Below, piece after piece: positions 41,981-56,300 of a stretch of 64,000 nt of DNA. Under the pieces are notes generated by a model. The model did no database searches. It saw only the letters and a program-made list of their open reading frames with translations, and was not told where the DNA came from. The stretch's first letter is position 1. Each line of letters starts with the position of its first letter. Both the position numbers and the translations under genes were made by a program. The DNA is from Flavobacterium tructae (GTDB taxonomy: Bacteria > Bacteroidota > Bacteroidia > Flavobacteriales > Flavobacteriaceae). Location of the stretch: NCBI RefSeq assembly GCF_002217475.1, contig NZ_MUHH01000003.1, positions 107,519 to 171,518 on the forward strand. Reading direction: 5' to 3'.

Positions 41981-43168
41981 TTAGTCCAAAATCGCGGCGA
42001 TTCCAGGTAAAATTTTACCTTCTAACATTTCAAGCATAGCTCCACCTCCGGTAGAAACATAACTCATTTTATCTTCAAAACCGAACTGTTTTACTGCTGC
42101 AACAGAATCTCCACCACCTACTAATGAGAAGGCACCATTTTCTGTAGCTTCAGCAATATAATCACCTAAAGCGATCGTTCCTTTAGCAAATGACTCCATT
42201 TCGAAAACTCCTAATGGGCCATTCCATAAAATTGTTTTTGACTCCAGAATTACTTTTTTAAAGTTTTCTAAAGATTTAGGACCTGCATCAAGACCTTGCC
42301 ATCCGTCAGGAATTGCGTTTACATCTACTACCTGAGTATTTGCAGTATTAGAAAAACTATCTGCTGCAATTACGTCAACCGGAATGTGAACCTGAACTCC
42401 TTTTTCTTTGGCTAATCTCAAAATTTCAAGTGCTAAATCCTGTTTGTCATCTTCACAAATAGATTCTCCGATTTTACCACCCAGTGCTTTAACGAATGTA
42501 AATGTCATTCCACCACCGATGATCATATGATCTACTTTGTCTAAGATGTTTTCGATAACGGTAATTTTTGAAGATACTTTTGAACCTCCAAGAACTGCTG
42601 TTACCGGTTTTTCGCTATTTTTAAGTACTTTATTTAAACTTTCTATTTCTTTTGCCAATAAGGTTCCAAAACATTTTTCAGTTGGAAAAAACTGGGCAAT
42701 AATTGTGGTTGAAGCGTGTGCTCTGTGTGCTGTACCAAAAGCATCGTTTACATAGATGTCTCCTAATGATGCTAATTCTTTTGCAAAAGCAACATCTCCG
42801 GCTTCTTCCTCAGCGTGAAAACGTAAATTTTCAAGCAACAAAACTTCTCCCGGCTGTAAATTTGCAGCAGCAGTTTTTGCTACTTCTCCAACACAATTTT
42901 CAGCAAACTTCACCTGAACTCCCAAGATTTCAGAAGCTGTTTTTAAAATGTGCTTTAACGAATATTTATCTTCTGCTCCTTTTGGTCTGCCTAAATGCGA
43001 CATTAAAATTACACTTCCTCCTTGTGCTAAAATTGCATCGATAGTTGGTTTTGCCGCTTCGATACGTGTAGCATCCGTTACATTAAAGTTTTCATCCAAT
43101 GGCACATTAAAGTCCACACGGATAATTGCTTTTTTATTTTTAAAGTCGAAATCGTTTAGAGTTTTCAT
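41981..43168 (-). CDS. pgk: phosphoglycerate kinase
   Basis: Pgk makes ATP from 1,3-bisphosphoglycerate in glycolysis. The ATG at 43168 ([16 protein letters not shown]) gives 395 residues; the frame stays open to 43204, but that lies within the promoter box. Signatures are [41 protein letters not shown], the hinge, [12 protein letters not shown] and the nucleotide loop [13 protein letters not shown] ending [13 protein letters not shown]. Length and order are normal. Confidence 0.97.
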   Translation of the reverse strand: MKTLNDFDFKNKKAIIRVDFNVPLDENFNVTDATRIEAAKPTIDAILAQGGSVILMSHLGRPKGAEDKYSLKHILKTASEILGVQVKFAENCVGEVAKTAAANLQPGEVLLLENLRFHAEEEAGDVAFAKELASLGDIYVNDAFGTAHRAHASTTIIAQFFPTEKCFGTLLAKEIESLNKVLKNSEKPVTAVLGGSKVSSKITVIENILDKVDHMIIGGGMTFTFVKALGGKIGESICEDDKQDLALEILRLAKEKGVQVHIPVDVIAADSFSNTANTQVVDVNAIPDGWQGLDAGPKSLENFKKVILESKTILWNGPLGVFEMESFAKGTIALGDYIAEATENGAFSLVGGGDSVAAVKQFGFEDKMSYVSTGGGAMLEMLEGKILPGIAAILD

Positions 43169-43201
43169 TTGATAATTTTTTAATTTTTTCTGATAGAAAA
43201 A

Positions 43202-43230
43202 CAAATATAGAACTTTTAGGGTTGCAACAA
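43202..43230 (-). promoter_or_regulatory. promoter of pgk
   Basis: On the minus strand TTG, an 18-base spacer and TATATTTG give a near-ideal Bacteroidota promoter 34 bases before the chosen ATG. It also rules out the longer open frame. Confidence 0.75.
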
Positions 43231-43254
43231 ATTTGAAAAATATAAAAATAAACC

Positions 43255-43267
43255 CGCTGTAACAGCG
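43255..43267 (-). terminator. possible terminator after the PorP/SprF gene
   Basis: CGCTGT and ACAGCG form a short perfect stem with a very small loop. On the minus strand GGTTTATTTTT follows. The tight loop makes this a weak call. Confidence 0.4.
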
Positions 43268-43326
43268 AAAACGATATAATTTATGAAAAAAAACAAATTA
43301 ACTTTAAAAACGCTAAAAATGTTTGC

Positions 43327-44301
43327 TTAGTCGTGAACCGGACTTTGTGTACAAGGACAGTTACTAATGGCTTGCAAGAAATCGAAACCAATAGTTACCG
43401 AGTGTGTTCCCGTGTTGTAATTCCCTAAATTGTTAAACATTACCTGATACGAATACCCAAAGTAGAACTTAGATTTCATAAAACCTACCATTGGCCCAAC
43501 GGATAATGGTTTTGGGAACTGATCGTTTAAGAAACGGTAAGAAACTCCAATCCAGTAATAATCCTCGTAACGGTTGTAACGTCTGTACTTGAAGTTAAAA
43601 TCGGTTGTAGAACGTTTATCACTTGCAAAGTATTGATAGTAAAGCGATGGTTCGTATTCGATACGGCTGTTTTCTCCGTCTTTAAAAACAAATCCTGTAT
43701 ATACCTGATAATTGGAAAGTAAACTAGGCTCTACTCCTCTGTATTTGTTAGTGTTTTTCTTTAGTACGTTATTCGCATTAAAACTGATATAAAATGCTTT
43801 GTTACGGTACAAAGCACTTACATCGAAGTTGCTGTTTGCGGTATATCGATTGTCCGTTACACTTGGATCTAAAATAGGATGCTCGATGGTGTTATTGAAT
43901 TCGTCAATATCAATACGGAAACTATTAAAGTTGTACGAAAGTCCGAAAGACAAGTATTGTTTCGAATAATAATCCAGAATAATGTGGTGCGCAAAGGAGA
44001 TCTTAGCTCCAGTCTGGCGCGTATATCCATTCTTATCATTGTACACATTGACACCCACTCCTGAACGGTCCAAAACTCTAAAATCGGCATAAAGCGACTG
44101 GTTGTCCGGCGCATCTTTTATCCCTACCCATTGGGTAAGTCCATTGGCTCTAATTCTAAGGTTATCGCCGATACCTGCGAAGGCCGGAGAAATAACAAAA
44201 GGATTATCGGCTAAATACTGTGTAAAAACCGGTAGGTTTAACTCTTGGCTGTAACTTGTTGTTACAGCCATGAGTACTAAAGATAAAATAAACTTTTTCA
44301 T
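43327..44301 (-). CDS. sprF: PorP/SprF-family type IX secretion partner
   Basis: The chosen ATG at 44301 begins a clean signal peptide (MKKFILSLVLMAVTTSYSQ) and gives 324 residues; in-frame ATGs at 44325 and 44328 are possible. The PorP/SprF signature follows (LPVFTQYLADNPFVISPAFAG), then GLTQWVGIKDAPDNQSLYAD and a series of outer-membrane beta-strands. It ends GYSYQVMFNNLGNYNTGTHSV and a short Cys-containing tail. SprF-type proteins are needed for secretion or anchoring of the partner adhesin encoded next to them. It starts 44 bp after the sprB-like stop, matching the known sprB-sprF order in Flavobacterium johnsoniae. Confidence 0.92.
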   Translation of the reverse strand: MKKFILSLVLMAVTTSYSQELNLPVFTQYLADNPFVISPAFAGIGDNLRIRANGLTQWVGIKDAPDNQSLYADFRVLDRSGVGVNVYNDKNGYTRQTGAKISFAHHIILDYYSKQYLSFGLSYNFNSFRIDIDEFNNTIEHPILDPSVTDNRYTANSNFDVSALYRNKAFYISFNANNVLKKNTNKYRGVEPSLLSNYQVYTGFVFKDGENSRIEYEPSLYYQYFASDKRSTTDFNFKYRRYNRYEDYYWIGVSYRFLNDQFPKPLSVGPMVGFMKSKFYFGYSYQVMFNNLGNYNTGTHSVTIGFDFLQAISNCPCTQSPVHD

Positions 44302-44345
44302 TGTAATAATTTTTTTAGATAACATCATTAGGGGCTCTTATTTTG

Positions 44346-47300
44346 TTATCTGTATAAAGTGAAATGTCCTACAAACTCACGTGCATCTTTCTCGTCATTT
44401 AATTTAAGAACATACCAGTAATCTCCTGATGGTAATTCGGCACCATTGTATCTACCGTCCCATTTTTGTCCGTAACGGTACTTGGCAATTACACGACCGT
44501 ATCTGTCGAAGATTGAGAATTCAAGGTTGTTGTAAATGTTTGTACAACCAGGACCCCAAGTGTCATAAACACCATCTCCGTTTGGAGTGAAGTAGTTGTC
44601 AAGACACACATCTACATAAACTGCATGAACTGTTATTGTTGCTGTACATCCGTTTTGATCTCTTACTACTACTACATAATCTCCTGTTTTGTAGATTTTG
44701 TATTTGTTAGAAGAAGTAAACGGCTCTCCGTTGAAACTGTACTCGTAAGCAGGTGCTCCACCGGCTGCAGTAACCGAAATGATGTTCATTTCAGGTTTTC
44801 CTGTTGACTCAGCAAGTGTTAACTTCTCATAAGCTCTTATTTCAAAACTTGCCGTTGGTACTTTACATCCATTCGTATGTCTTGCTACAATGTAGTGCGT
44901 TCCAGGAGCAATATTGGTAAAGATATTTGCTGCCTGCCAAGGACCTACATCACTATCAAGTGAATAATCTATTTGTGTAAGATCTGTATTGCTCTCATCT
45001 ACTGAAACGGTTACCATATTTGTTTGAGCGTTGTTCACACAATCATAATTGGTTACGGTAGTTGGATCAAGAACAACCGGTAAAGGCATGTTTTCTACAA
45101 ATTCATTCACACATCCCTGAGCATCCTTAACGTAAACGGTATGAACTCCTCCTGAAAGATTAGTAAAATCAAATATAGTTTGAGTTGCCGTACCTTGTGT
45201 ATACGTTCCGTTTTTATTGTCAAGACTTACACTATATGGTGCAGTACCTCCTTTAACTTCGATACTGAATGCTCCATCTTTATCTCCTTTACAAACTTCC
45301 GGAATCATAGAGTTTGGAAGTTCTGTAACGATTAAAGGTTTTGGCTGAGTGATTTCGATCTCATCGATAACATAACAACCATTTTCATCCTGAGCTATAA
45401 CTGTATATTTACCTGGTGCAAGTTTATCAAATGTGTTTTTAACATCAAACTGATCTAAATCCGGTGATATTGCATATTTAATAACTCCTGTACCACCTGT
45501 TGCAGCAACTACGATCTGACCGTTACTTTCTCCAAAACAAGAAACATTGGTTGGTGTAAATGTAGCCTGAATAGCTGTAGCAGGTTGTTTAATTTCGATA
45601 GCGCCTGATGTCGCAGGACAATCACCACTAGCTACTTTTACAACATACGTTCCTATTGGAAGATCTTCGAATCTGCCAGTAGGTTGTGCCGGTCTAACCA
45701 CACCACCTGCAGTATTTTCTAAAGTATAGATATAGTTTCCTAAACCACCTTTTGCATTTGCTACAATAACTCCTGTAGCTTCGCCCATACATTTTACTAC
45801 TGCATTGGTCACATCTAATTCTATTACTAATGGCTCTAATGGATCGATTTTAACTTCGTTAGAAATTTTCGCCACACAACCTTTAGCATCTTTTACATAA
45901 TATTGGTATTTACCCACTGGTACCGCGAAGGTAACAGAAGTTGCAAATGAACCAGTTGTTGTTGTAAAAGTCTGATCGGTACTGTATGTATATGGACCAG
46001 AACCTCCTGTTGCACTTAACGTAAGTGTTGATTGTGTATTACAAGTTTGTGTCGTTGCCAGCACTAAACTTGGAACTACTTCTGTTGGTTCTGTAATTAC
46101 AACATTTGCTGATGTTGCAGAACATGTAAATCCGTCAGTAACTGTGATACTGTAAGTTCCTGCCGGTAAGCCTGTGAAAACAGGGTTACTTTGTGGACCT
46201 GATGAAACAACCGGATTTTCTGACAACATATTCAAGGTGTACATATAGTTACTTCCCTGACCACCTGTTGGAGGGTTTACCGTAATTATTCCAGATCTGT
46301 CTCCGAAACATGGTAATACTGAAGCTGTTGCTGTTGCACTAACCACAATTGGATCAGGAATCTTCAATGATTGTGTTGCTGATGCCTGACATCCTTTACC
46401 ATCTTTAACATTAACTGTGTAATTACCTGCAGATAATCCGGTAAAATTACCGTCTGTATTATTTGCAATAACTGCTCCGTTTAATACTAACTCATATTGG
46501 TAATTCGTATCCCATCCACCTGTTGCGGTAGCTGAAATTTCGCCATCATTATTACCTGCCACACAAGTGATTTCAGATTTTGTTGTTGTTACAACTAAAG
46601 CAGCGGTAGGCTGTCCTATTGAGAAAATAGTTGAAACTGAACAATATGGTTTGCCTACTAAAGTAGCGTTTACCGTATACTGACCTGCACGAAGACCTGT
46701 AATAGAAACCGGACCAGCATTTGCTGAACGAGTTAATGGAACATTTACAGGACCTGTAATTGTGTAATCAAATATACCTGCATCATCACTTGGAAGTTTT
46801 TGATTATCAACAAAAGTTAAGTTCACACTTCCATCAGCAGTTCCAAAACAAATTTCAGCTACTACCGGAGTAGCTTTAATCTCGAATGTATTTGGATTAG
46901 TTACGTAATGGGCTTTCTCAATTTTACATCCAGTTAACGAATTCTCAACTGTAATTAAATAGTTACCAATTGGTAATGCTGTAAACACTCCTGTCGTGTT
47001 AGTATCAGTAAAAGTACTTCCGCCTATTCCTTTAATAGTGTAAACTATTTGAGTCGGTGTCGGTGTACCACCCGTTACAACAGCTTTAACAGTAATGTCT
47101 TCATTATTTACACAAGTAATGTCTTTATCCACTGTTACTGTAACATCGTCCAGGCTAATAAAAGGCTTAATATCGATTACCGATGTCGATGATCCAACAC
47201 AACCTTTATCGTCGAAAACATTTACAGTATAAATTCCTCCTGCAAGATCAAATACAGTATAAGTATTTGAAGTACTATTTTGAACTTCAACCCCATTTTT

Positions 47301-50300
47301 CATGAATTGATATAAAACATACTTACCAGATCCTCCAGTTACAGTATTTACTGTAATTGTCGCATTTGTATTTGTGTTTGTTCCTGCTGTACAACCAAAC
47401 TGAGTAAATACAACATTAGAAACAACAATTGGAGCTGGTTCAAAAATTTCAACATCTTCTAAATCTTTACATCCTCTTCCAGATGTAACTGTTACTGTAT
47501 ATTGACCTTTTGGTAATCCTGTGAACACATTTGAAGTTTGATTAGGTCTAAGAACTGGTCCCGCTGTAATACTGTAATAGTAAATTGGGTTGTCATTTCC
47601 ACCTGTTTCATCAATAGTTGCAGTGATCGTTCCATTAGTAAATGTATTACAAGTAACATCTGTGTGTGCTAAAGTAAATCCTTTAATTGGAGTCGCAGGT
47701 ATAATTTCAAATTTAACGGTTCTGGTACAACCTGTAGTCACATCTGTTACAGTAATTGTGTGGTTTCCAGGACCGATATTGGTAAATATTCCTGATGTCT
47801 GACCAAAGTTTCCATTTAGGCTATAGCTATAATTTGCTGGGGTTGAACCACCAGAAGCTGTAGCTGTAATAGCTCCATTGTTAGTGTTACAGTCTGGTAA
47901 AGCTGTGATCTTAACATCTAAAGCCAAAGCTGGGAAAATATTAACTACTGCCGTCGTTTTTACTTCACAACCATTTCCATCTTTTACGGTTACATCATAA
48001 GTACCAGATGTACTTACTGTAAATGTTGGGCTGGATTGGAATCCACCACCAATACTATATTCAATTGGTGCTACACCTGTAACTCCTGTAATTGTAAAGG
48101 TATACGTTCCGTTTAATGGATCCGGGCATTGGCTAAATGGTGCCACTGACGGAGTTGTTGGTAATGCATCTTCCACAATAGTTTGAGTTTTCATTACCGG
48201 ACATCCGTTAAGGTCTTGTACATAAATATCCCAATTTCTATTTGCACCATTGTTAGTATCAACAGTAATAACATTATTTGTTCCAAAAACCGTAGGAGCC
48301 GCTGACAATGAAACAACTGCAGCATAACGATAAGCAGGAGTACCTCCGGTTGCTGTAATCGTTATTTGAGCCGTTTTATTGTTACAATTTGTATTTGTAG
48401 CAGTAGATGTAAAATCTAAAATTGAAGGCTCTTTAATCTCAAAGTCAACAACCTGATCCTGACATCCTGAAATTCTGTCTACTACTGTAAATGTATACTT
48501 ACCTGCAGCTAAACCAGTGTAGCTTATAACATCACCTGTTTTAGTCGCTGTTCCGGCAACTGGTGCCAATGAATAGATATAATCAGCAGGCGTAATATAA
48601 CCGCTTACAACAAATGATGCCGTACCGGTGCTTCCTCCATTACATAACACATCCGTTAATAACTGAGTAGTAGCTTTAATTTTATCAGATTCTTTAATCA
48701 CGATAGCTTTTGTTGTACTACAACCATTAGCATCCGTAACTTTAATTTGATAAGTATTTGGTAATAATCCAGGGAAAATACCAGTTGTATTATTAGTAAC
48801 AGCCGCTGCCGGTGAAACTATTTCGTATTTGTAAGGCCCTACACCACCTGTTACCGTATTTACGGTAGCAGTAGAAACTCCTCCCATAGTATTACAATAA
48901 ATTGGTGTTGCTGTAATGTTCATATCAGTAGGAGGCGTGTAAGGATTTACCGTTACGTTTCCTGAAACTCTACATCCATTCGCATCAATTACAACATAGA
49001 ACACTGTTCTAGGAGCTGTTATAGTGCTTACATTTAATGTTGAAGCATCTCCAAAAGTAACACCATTATCAAAACTGTATTTATATCCTGGTGTACCATT
49101 AGTAGCCGTTAAAGTTACTACAGCATCCTGTGGTGTATTAGTTACAGTACATCCAAATGGAGTAACTGCAGCAGTAGCATTCAAAATAGTTGGCTCTGAA
49201 ATAGAAACTGTTTTACTCACTACACATTTCTTAGCATCTCTTACGTATACTGTATAAGAACCTTGACCTAATGTTCCGAAAATATTCGATGCCTGATATG
49301 TTGTACCATCAATACTATATTCATAAGGAGCAAGTCCGCTACCGGCAGTAATTGTAATGCTTCCGTCGTTTCCTCCGTTACAACTTACGTTGAATTCCGA
49401 AGTAGCTATAGTAGGCATCACGATAGGATTCACCACTACAGGTTTTGAAACTGACTGACAGTTTTTACTATCTGTAACTCTAAAAGTATAGGTTCCTGCA
49501 ATATTAGTTGTGTATGGAGATGTTGTTGGTGTAAAACCACCTCCATTAAATGAAACTTCATAGTTAGTATACACAGTAGATCCTTGCGTAGCTGTTAATG
49601 TAACAGTTGCCATATTAGGAGCCGCACAAGTTAAATCCTGAAGTACAGCGTCTAATAATAATTTCTGATCCAATTGGTAAACATATGGAGTTGTTGCATC
49701 ACAACCGTTAGCATCTCTCACGTAGAAAGTGTATGAACCCGGTGCGTTAAGCACAAAGTCTGGGCTTGTTTTAAATCCATTACCAATACTGTATGTTAAT
49801 GGACCAACTCCATGACCTACCAAAGTAACATTTACTGGAGAACCATCGTAACAAACACCCGTAATTGGGTCAATTGATGGTAGAGGATCTGTCGCGATAG
49901 TCAATGGTAACTGAGCAATACATCCGTTCGCATCTTTTACATAAGCAATCCAAACTTTAGATGGATCTAAAACTGCGCTTGGACTAGTATTGTAAGCTCC
50001 TGCTGCCGGTGCCGTTGGGCTCACAGCATAAGCGTAAGTATAACCAGGCGTTCCACCTGAACCTACAACGCTTACTTTTGCACCAAAATTACAATTCGCA
50101 TTAACATTAGAAACTAGTGTTAATAGTAATGGTGTTGCCGGTTCGCTAACATCCACATTTGCTGTTGCAACACAACCAGTAGCTACGTCAACAACATCTA
50201 TTTTATAATTACCTACTGCTAAATTAGTAAGTGTAACTTTAGGATTAGTATGTGTACCCGCAACCGCAACTCCGTTAATAGAATACGTATAAGTTCCTGC

Positions 50301-53300
50301 AAAGTTGCCTACAGTAAACTCAACAGAACCATTAGGTGTTGCTGCTACTTCGTTACAACTTACATCTTTAATTAATTGACCAGAAACTGTAATATTAGTT
50401 ACCGGTTTTATTGTTAATGATTTCTGGAATGAACATCCATTAGCATCTGTTACTTTGAAAACATAAGTACCAGGCAATAAACCATTGAAAACATTTACAG
50501 TACCATTATTTACTGCACTTGCAGTTGGCGAAACGATTTCATATTTCGTAATCGCATATCCACCCGCTACAGTAACTGTAATACTTGTTGCAGGAGCATT
50601 ACAAGTAATTGCAGCACCCGTAAAAGTTAAATCTGTAATTTTTTGGTATGGATTAACTGTTACTGTATTATCAAATAAACATCCGTTAGCATCTTTTACA
50701 TAATAGTGAATAGTCTGTACTGCACCATTGTCTAATACTGTTAACGTATTAGCGTCAAAATAGTTAGCAGAACCATCAAAATTGTATTTGTAAGGTGCTG
50801 TTCCTGTACCTGCTGTAACATTTACTGTTACCACAGCTGGCTGTGCAACATTACTTGCATTACAAGCGTAGTCTGTAACCGCTGCAGTGGCATCTAATAT
50901 AAGTGGCTGACCTACTGTAAACGGTTTAGATGCTGAACATCCTCTGCCTGAAAACACCGTAATTGTATAAGTGTCCGCAGGAAGATTTGAGAATACATTA
51001 TTTGTTTGTACCATTCCTAGCGGAACAGGCAAAATAGAATAGGTATAAACCGGGTTATCGCTTCCGGCAGCTAAGTTTACGGTAATAGTTCCGTTACGTG
51101 AGCCATTACAAGTAGCATTCGTTACTACAGCATCAAAATCTACCGGTGTTGGTGCAGAAAGCTCAACCGGAGCTGTTGCAGTACATAGCGTATTTGTATC
51201 TGTAATCGTTATGGTGTAAGTTCCGGCAGGAACTCCCGAAATAACATTCCCAACAACAGTTCCAACAGGAGGCGCAATACTATAAGTAAACGGTCCTGCA
51301 CCACCAATTGGTGTTAATGTTATAACTCCGTCATTGTTCGCACAAGTCGGCAATGCTGTTATCACTGGTGTTACACCTAGTGGTTTATCAATCGTAATTG
51401 ATTTAGTATCAACACATCCGTTTGCGTCTTTAATTTTAATTGTATTTAATCCTGAATTAAGACCCGTTACGTCATATGGTACAGCTGTTGTAATAGTAAC
51501 AGGTGCATATACGCCACCGTTTACACTAATTTCGTAAGGCGAAATTCCTGCTGTAGTAAGAGAAACTCTAACCACATAGGCTCCTTCAGCCACACATTTA
51601 TTTACAACTGATAATGCAATAACCGGACTAGGATCCAAGCCTATTGTTGTATTAACTCTGTCTATACATCCTTTTGCATCTCGTACAACAATATCCCAAT
51701 TTTGTCTTGTAGTATAATCTAAAACCAAAACATTACTAGTTCCAAAAGTTGTTGGTGTAAATCCAGGAGCACCCGCTGCGTACTCATAAGGTCCCGTACC
51801 ACCAATAGTGGTTAGTGTAACTTGTGCACCAACATTACAAGTAGCATTTACATTTTTTGTAATTGTTGTTTTAAGCGGTTGAACCGGTTGTGATACTGTA
51901 AAACTAAATGTAGTAGAACAAAGTGTTCCTCCTGCCTCAGTAACTCTTAGAACATAATTTCCTGCTTTCAATGTTGAAATAGTTCCAGAAACCGGACCGC
52001 CTAATGGACCAGTTAATGTGCTATTAATTGCCGGTGAAACCGGTAACAAGGTTAAAGCATTTAATACTTCATAATTTACTGTAGTAATTGATGGATCAAA
52101 ATCCCTTACAGTAAACGTCAATATTCCTGTTGAAGTTCCATTACAAGTAACATCTGTCACAGTTGTTCCCGTAACTTTTATACTTGATGGTGGTGGAGGC
52201 GTTGTAAATTCTAAAATAGAAATACAATCATTAATATCTTTTACTTGTAAAAAGTAAGTCGTTCCATGTTTTAAACCTAAAAAGGTATAAGTTGGACTCG
52301 TTTGTGCAGGGCTTTCTGTTAAAGGTTGTCCAAAAATAGAGTATTTATAATCCGGCGTACCACCTGAAGTAGTTACGGTAACATTCACACCTGTAGCACA
52401 ATTATTTGAATCTGCAACAGCGCTCATCTTTAAGTAAGGAGGAGTTTCAATTCTCAATTTACCACTTCTGTATTCACAACCATTTGCATCAACAACAGTA
52501 ATATAATAATCTCCAAAATTCAATCCTGCAAATTTGTAAACAGGTGTTGGATTTACTGTAGATGTTTCTGTGTAGGTTGCAATTTGTGTAAAAGCATTAT
52601 CATATAATGTATATACATACGGAGCTGTTCCTCCTGATGTTACATTAACATCAAAACTACCAGGCGTATTTAAATTACATAAAATAGCATTACGTACGAT
52701 ATTAACAACAATTGGAGCTGGATTAACCAAAGTAATTGTTGCAGGTACCGAAGTACATCCTTTAGCATCTTTTACTACATAAGTATACGTTCCGGAAGCT
52801 AATCCTCCAAAAACTTTTGTAGTTACAAAAGTAGTACCTCCATCAATACTGTACGTAAATGGAGAAACTCCGGCTGTAGCTGTCAATGTTACAGAACCAT
52901 CTGTATAACCGTTACAGGTAGGATCAACTTTTGCAGCAGTTCCTGTTACTGTTTGTGGTGATGTCACTACAACTTTGTTGGTTATTTTTGTACATCCACT
53001 AGCATCTGTTACCTGGAAATAATAATCTCCGGCAGTATTTGTTGTAAATGTATTTCCAATCAAATCAGGAGATGTTCCAAAAGTCACACCATCCGTAGAA
53101 ACTAAATAAGTGTAAGGCGCTAAACCTCCTCCGGCGTTAACTGTAATTGTTGCATTAACAGGAGCCGCACAAGTAATATCTTTCACTAAAACTGCACTGG
53201 CTGTTAAAACAGAATTTACTGTCACTGTAACCGTATCTGTACAGTTATTTGCATCTTTTACCGTAATCACATAAGTACCCGGTGACGTTACTGTAAAAGT

Positions 53301-56300
53301 ATCTGCAGGAGATGGTGCAACACCACTGCTAATAGAGTAAGTTAAAGGAGCAATACCTCCTGTTCCCACAGCTTTGATACTAAATGAAGTTCCTGTAGAG
53401 GTACATTGGTTAGTAACCGAAGCCGTAACATCCGGAACTGCATCTTTAATAATTGCTGCGTCTAATTTAATCACACAACCATTTGCATCTTTTACCCAAA
53501 CATCCCAATCTGAGATAGCAGGATCAAGATTAGCTGTGTTACTTGATTTATAATCTGTCGATACAGGAGCCACATTATTGTGTACAAATGCATAAGAATA
53601 TGTTGGCGTTCCACCAGTAGCATTAACTGTTACCTGTGCATTTGGAACATTACAATTAGCATTTACAATTGTAAGCGTTCCTCCTAATGGATTTACTGGC
53701 TCTGTAATCGTTATTGATTTGTTTGCCTTACAATTTGTTGTATTATCTGTTACTTCAAGGTTGTAAGTACCCGCAACTAATCCGTTTAAGGTAATCACAT
53801 CTCCTGTTGTTACATTTGTATATGGCAATCCTGCAGGAGTAGATGTTATTACTACTGCATAATTTCCTGTAGCACTAAATCCGGAAATACTGAATTTTGC
53901 AGAACCGGTATTTCCTCCTTTACATAAAACATCGCTTAATTTTGATTCAGCAACTGCAATTGGAGTTAATGGAAGTACTGTATAAGATTGAATAGCAAAA
54001 CATCCGTTTGCATCTGTTACTTTAAAAGTATAAGTGTCTGCCACTAATCCTGTAAATACTCCGGTCGTAGCACCTGTTACGTTTGAAGTTGCAGAAGCTG
54101 GTGCTGTGATAACATAAGCTAAAGCTCCTACTCCATTTGTTGTTGTAACAGTTACAGTACTGGTAGTACTTGCAGCTGGTGAGCATAGAATTGCACTACC
54201 TGATATTGAAACAATAACAGGAGGGTCTAGTTTTTTAATTGTAATTTGTTGAACTGCAGTGGTACATCCTTTAGCATCTTTAACAGAATAACTAATGATT
54301 TGATCTGCTCCGTTATCGTTTACTGTTAACGTATTTGCAGCAGTATATCCACTTCCGTTAAAACTATAGGTATAAGGAGCTGTACCGTCTGTTGCTGTAA
54401 TGGTAACAGTCGCAGATTGTTTCGTATTGGTAACACTACAAGTAAAGTTAGTAGCAGTAGCACTTGCTGTTAATTTTACAGGTTCACCTATTGTAACATT
54501 AACACTTCCTGTACATCCTTTACTGTCTTTTACATAGAAAGTGTAGTTACCTGCTAACAGATTTTCAAATAATGAAGCCGCTGCAAAAGTAACATTGTCT
54601 TTACTGTAGGTATATCCACCTGAACCATTAGCACCTGTTAATTGAACCGTACCTGTTGCAGAACCGTTACATGAAGCATCCACTTTTACAGCAGTTACTG
54701 TAGGAGGTGCAATAGGAGCTACGGTAGCAGATGTTGCAGTAGTACATCCGTTTGCATCTGTAATTGCAAATGTATATTTATCAGCATTAGCAGAAGCAAC
54801 AGAAATTGTAAACGATGTTCCGGTAACATTAATAACTCCGCCAGGAGTTCCTGAACCTTTCGCTACAGTATACGTATATGGAGTTTTTCCTCCGCTAATA
54901 TCAACTTTAATCGTTGCATTTGGAGTTGCACTACAATCTAATTCTTTAGTAACCTCTGCTAAGGCACCAACTTTAGGATAAACTACTACAGGAACTGCAG
55001 CAGCTGTTGTACAACCATTTTTATCTTTTACCGTTACGGTATAAGATCCTGCGCTTACTGTAAAAGTATTGCTAGTCTGGAAATTAGTTCCATCAATACT
55101 ATATGTTAAAGGCACTAATCCTGTAGCAGTAGCTGTAATTGTAAAACTTGAAACGGATCCTGTCTGACATTGATTGTCAACCACCACACTGGTAATAACC
55201 GGTTTAGCGTCAACATCAATTTTTACAGGAACGTTATCCAAACAACCATTTGCATCTTTGATATAAACTACCCAGTTTAATACTGTTCCGTTAACCGTAT
55301 CAACTGTTAGAACATTATTTGAAGCATAAACCGCAGGAACCGGAGCACTTTGTCTTGCTACAGCATAAGTATAATTTGGTGTCCCTCCTGCTCCGGTTGC
55401 TGTAATCTCAGCTGTAAATTTGTTACAATTTACTGTAGTGGCTACAGCAGTCACATCAACAGCTGCAGCTGACTGCGTTAAAGTTACTGTATAAGAAGAC
55501 TGACATTTCGTTAATCTGTCTGTTGCAGTAATCGTATATGCACCTACAGGCTGAGCAGTAGGAACTGCAACAGTAGTTGTAGCTGCACTTACACCAGTTG
55601 CTTGCTGAATGATTGTATTGGCAGCGTTTTTAATAACATAATCATATCCGTTTGCCTTAACACCATTTACGGTAAATTCAATAGTTCCTGTAGAACCAAA
55701 ACATTGAATACTTGTAAGTACTGAACCACCTGTAATAATATCTGACGTTGCTTTAATAGTATGTCCTTTTGTGAATGAACAATTAGTAGCCGTATCGGTT
55801 GCCTGGAAGATATAATCTCCCGGAGTCAGTGATGTAAAGTTTCCGGTTGTATTTGTCGCAGGGTTAAATCCGGCAGGACCAGAAATAATCTGATAGATAA
55901 CATTTGCTGTACTTCCAGTTTTTACCGCTGTCAAAGTTACACGTCCACCAGCCGGAACTGTAGAACAATCATATCCACTATCAACAATAGTGATATCTGT
56001 AATTGGTTCTAAAGCGCCAATTGTAATTGACAATGGTCCAAACTGACAGTTATTTGCATCTCTAACATATGCCGTAACTGTTCCGGCAGCTGTTGTTGAG
56101 TAAGTATTCGTTGTTGTAAAGTTTGCAGTTCCGTTGAAACTGTAAGTATAAGCACCCGTTCCTCCAGAACCAGTAACAGTAACTACCGCTGGTACAGTAC
56201 TTGGTGTACCACATTTAATAATAGTAGCTCCAATAGTTCCAGACACAGCAGTTGGCTGCGTTAATGTAATATTTCCAACAGCAGAAGTACATCCTTTACT

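Noticed and set aside
42537..43172. Plus-strand open frames opposite pgk
   Set aside because: pgk is certain on the other strand. These are reverse-frame shadows with no motif.
43169..43204. Longer N-terminus for pgk
   Set aside because: It begins within the promoter box and has a non-ATG first codon; the family N-terminus starts at 43168.
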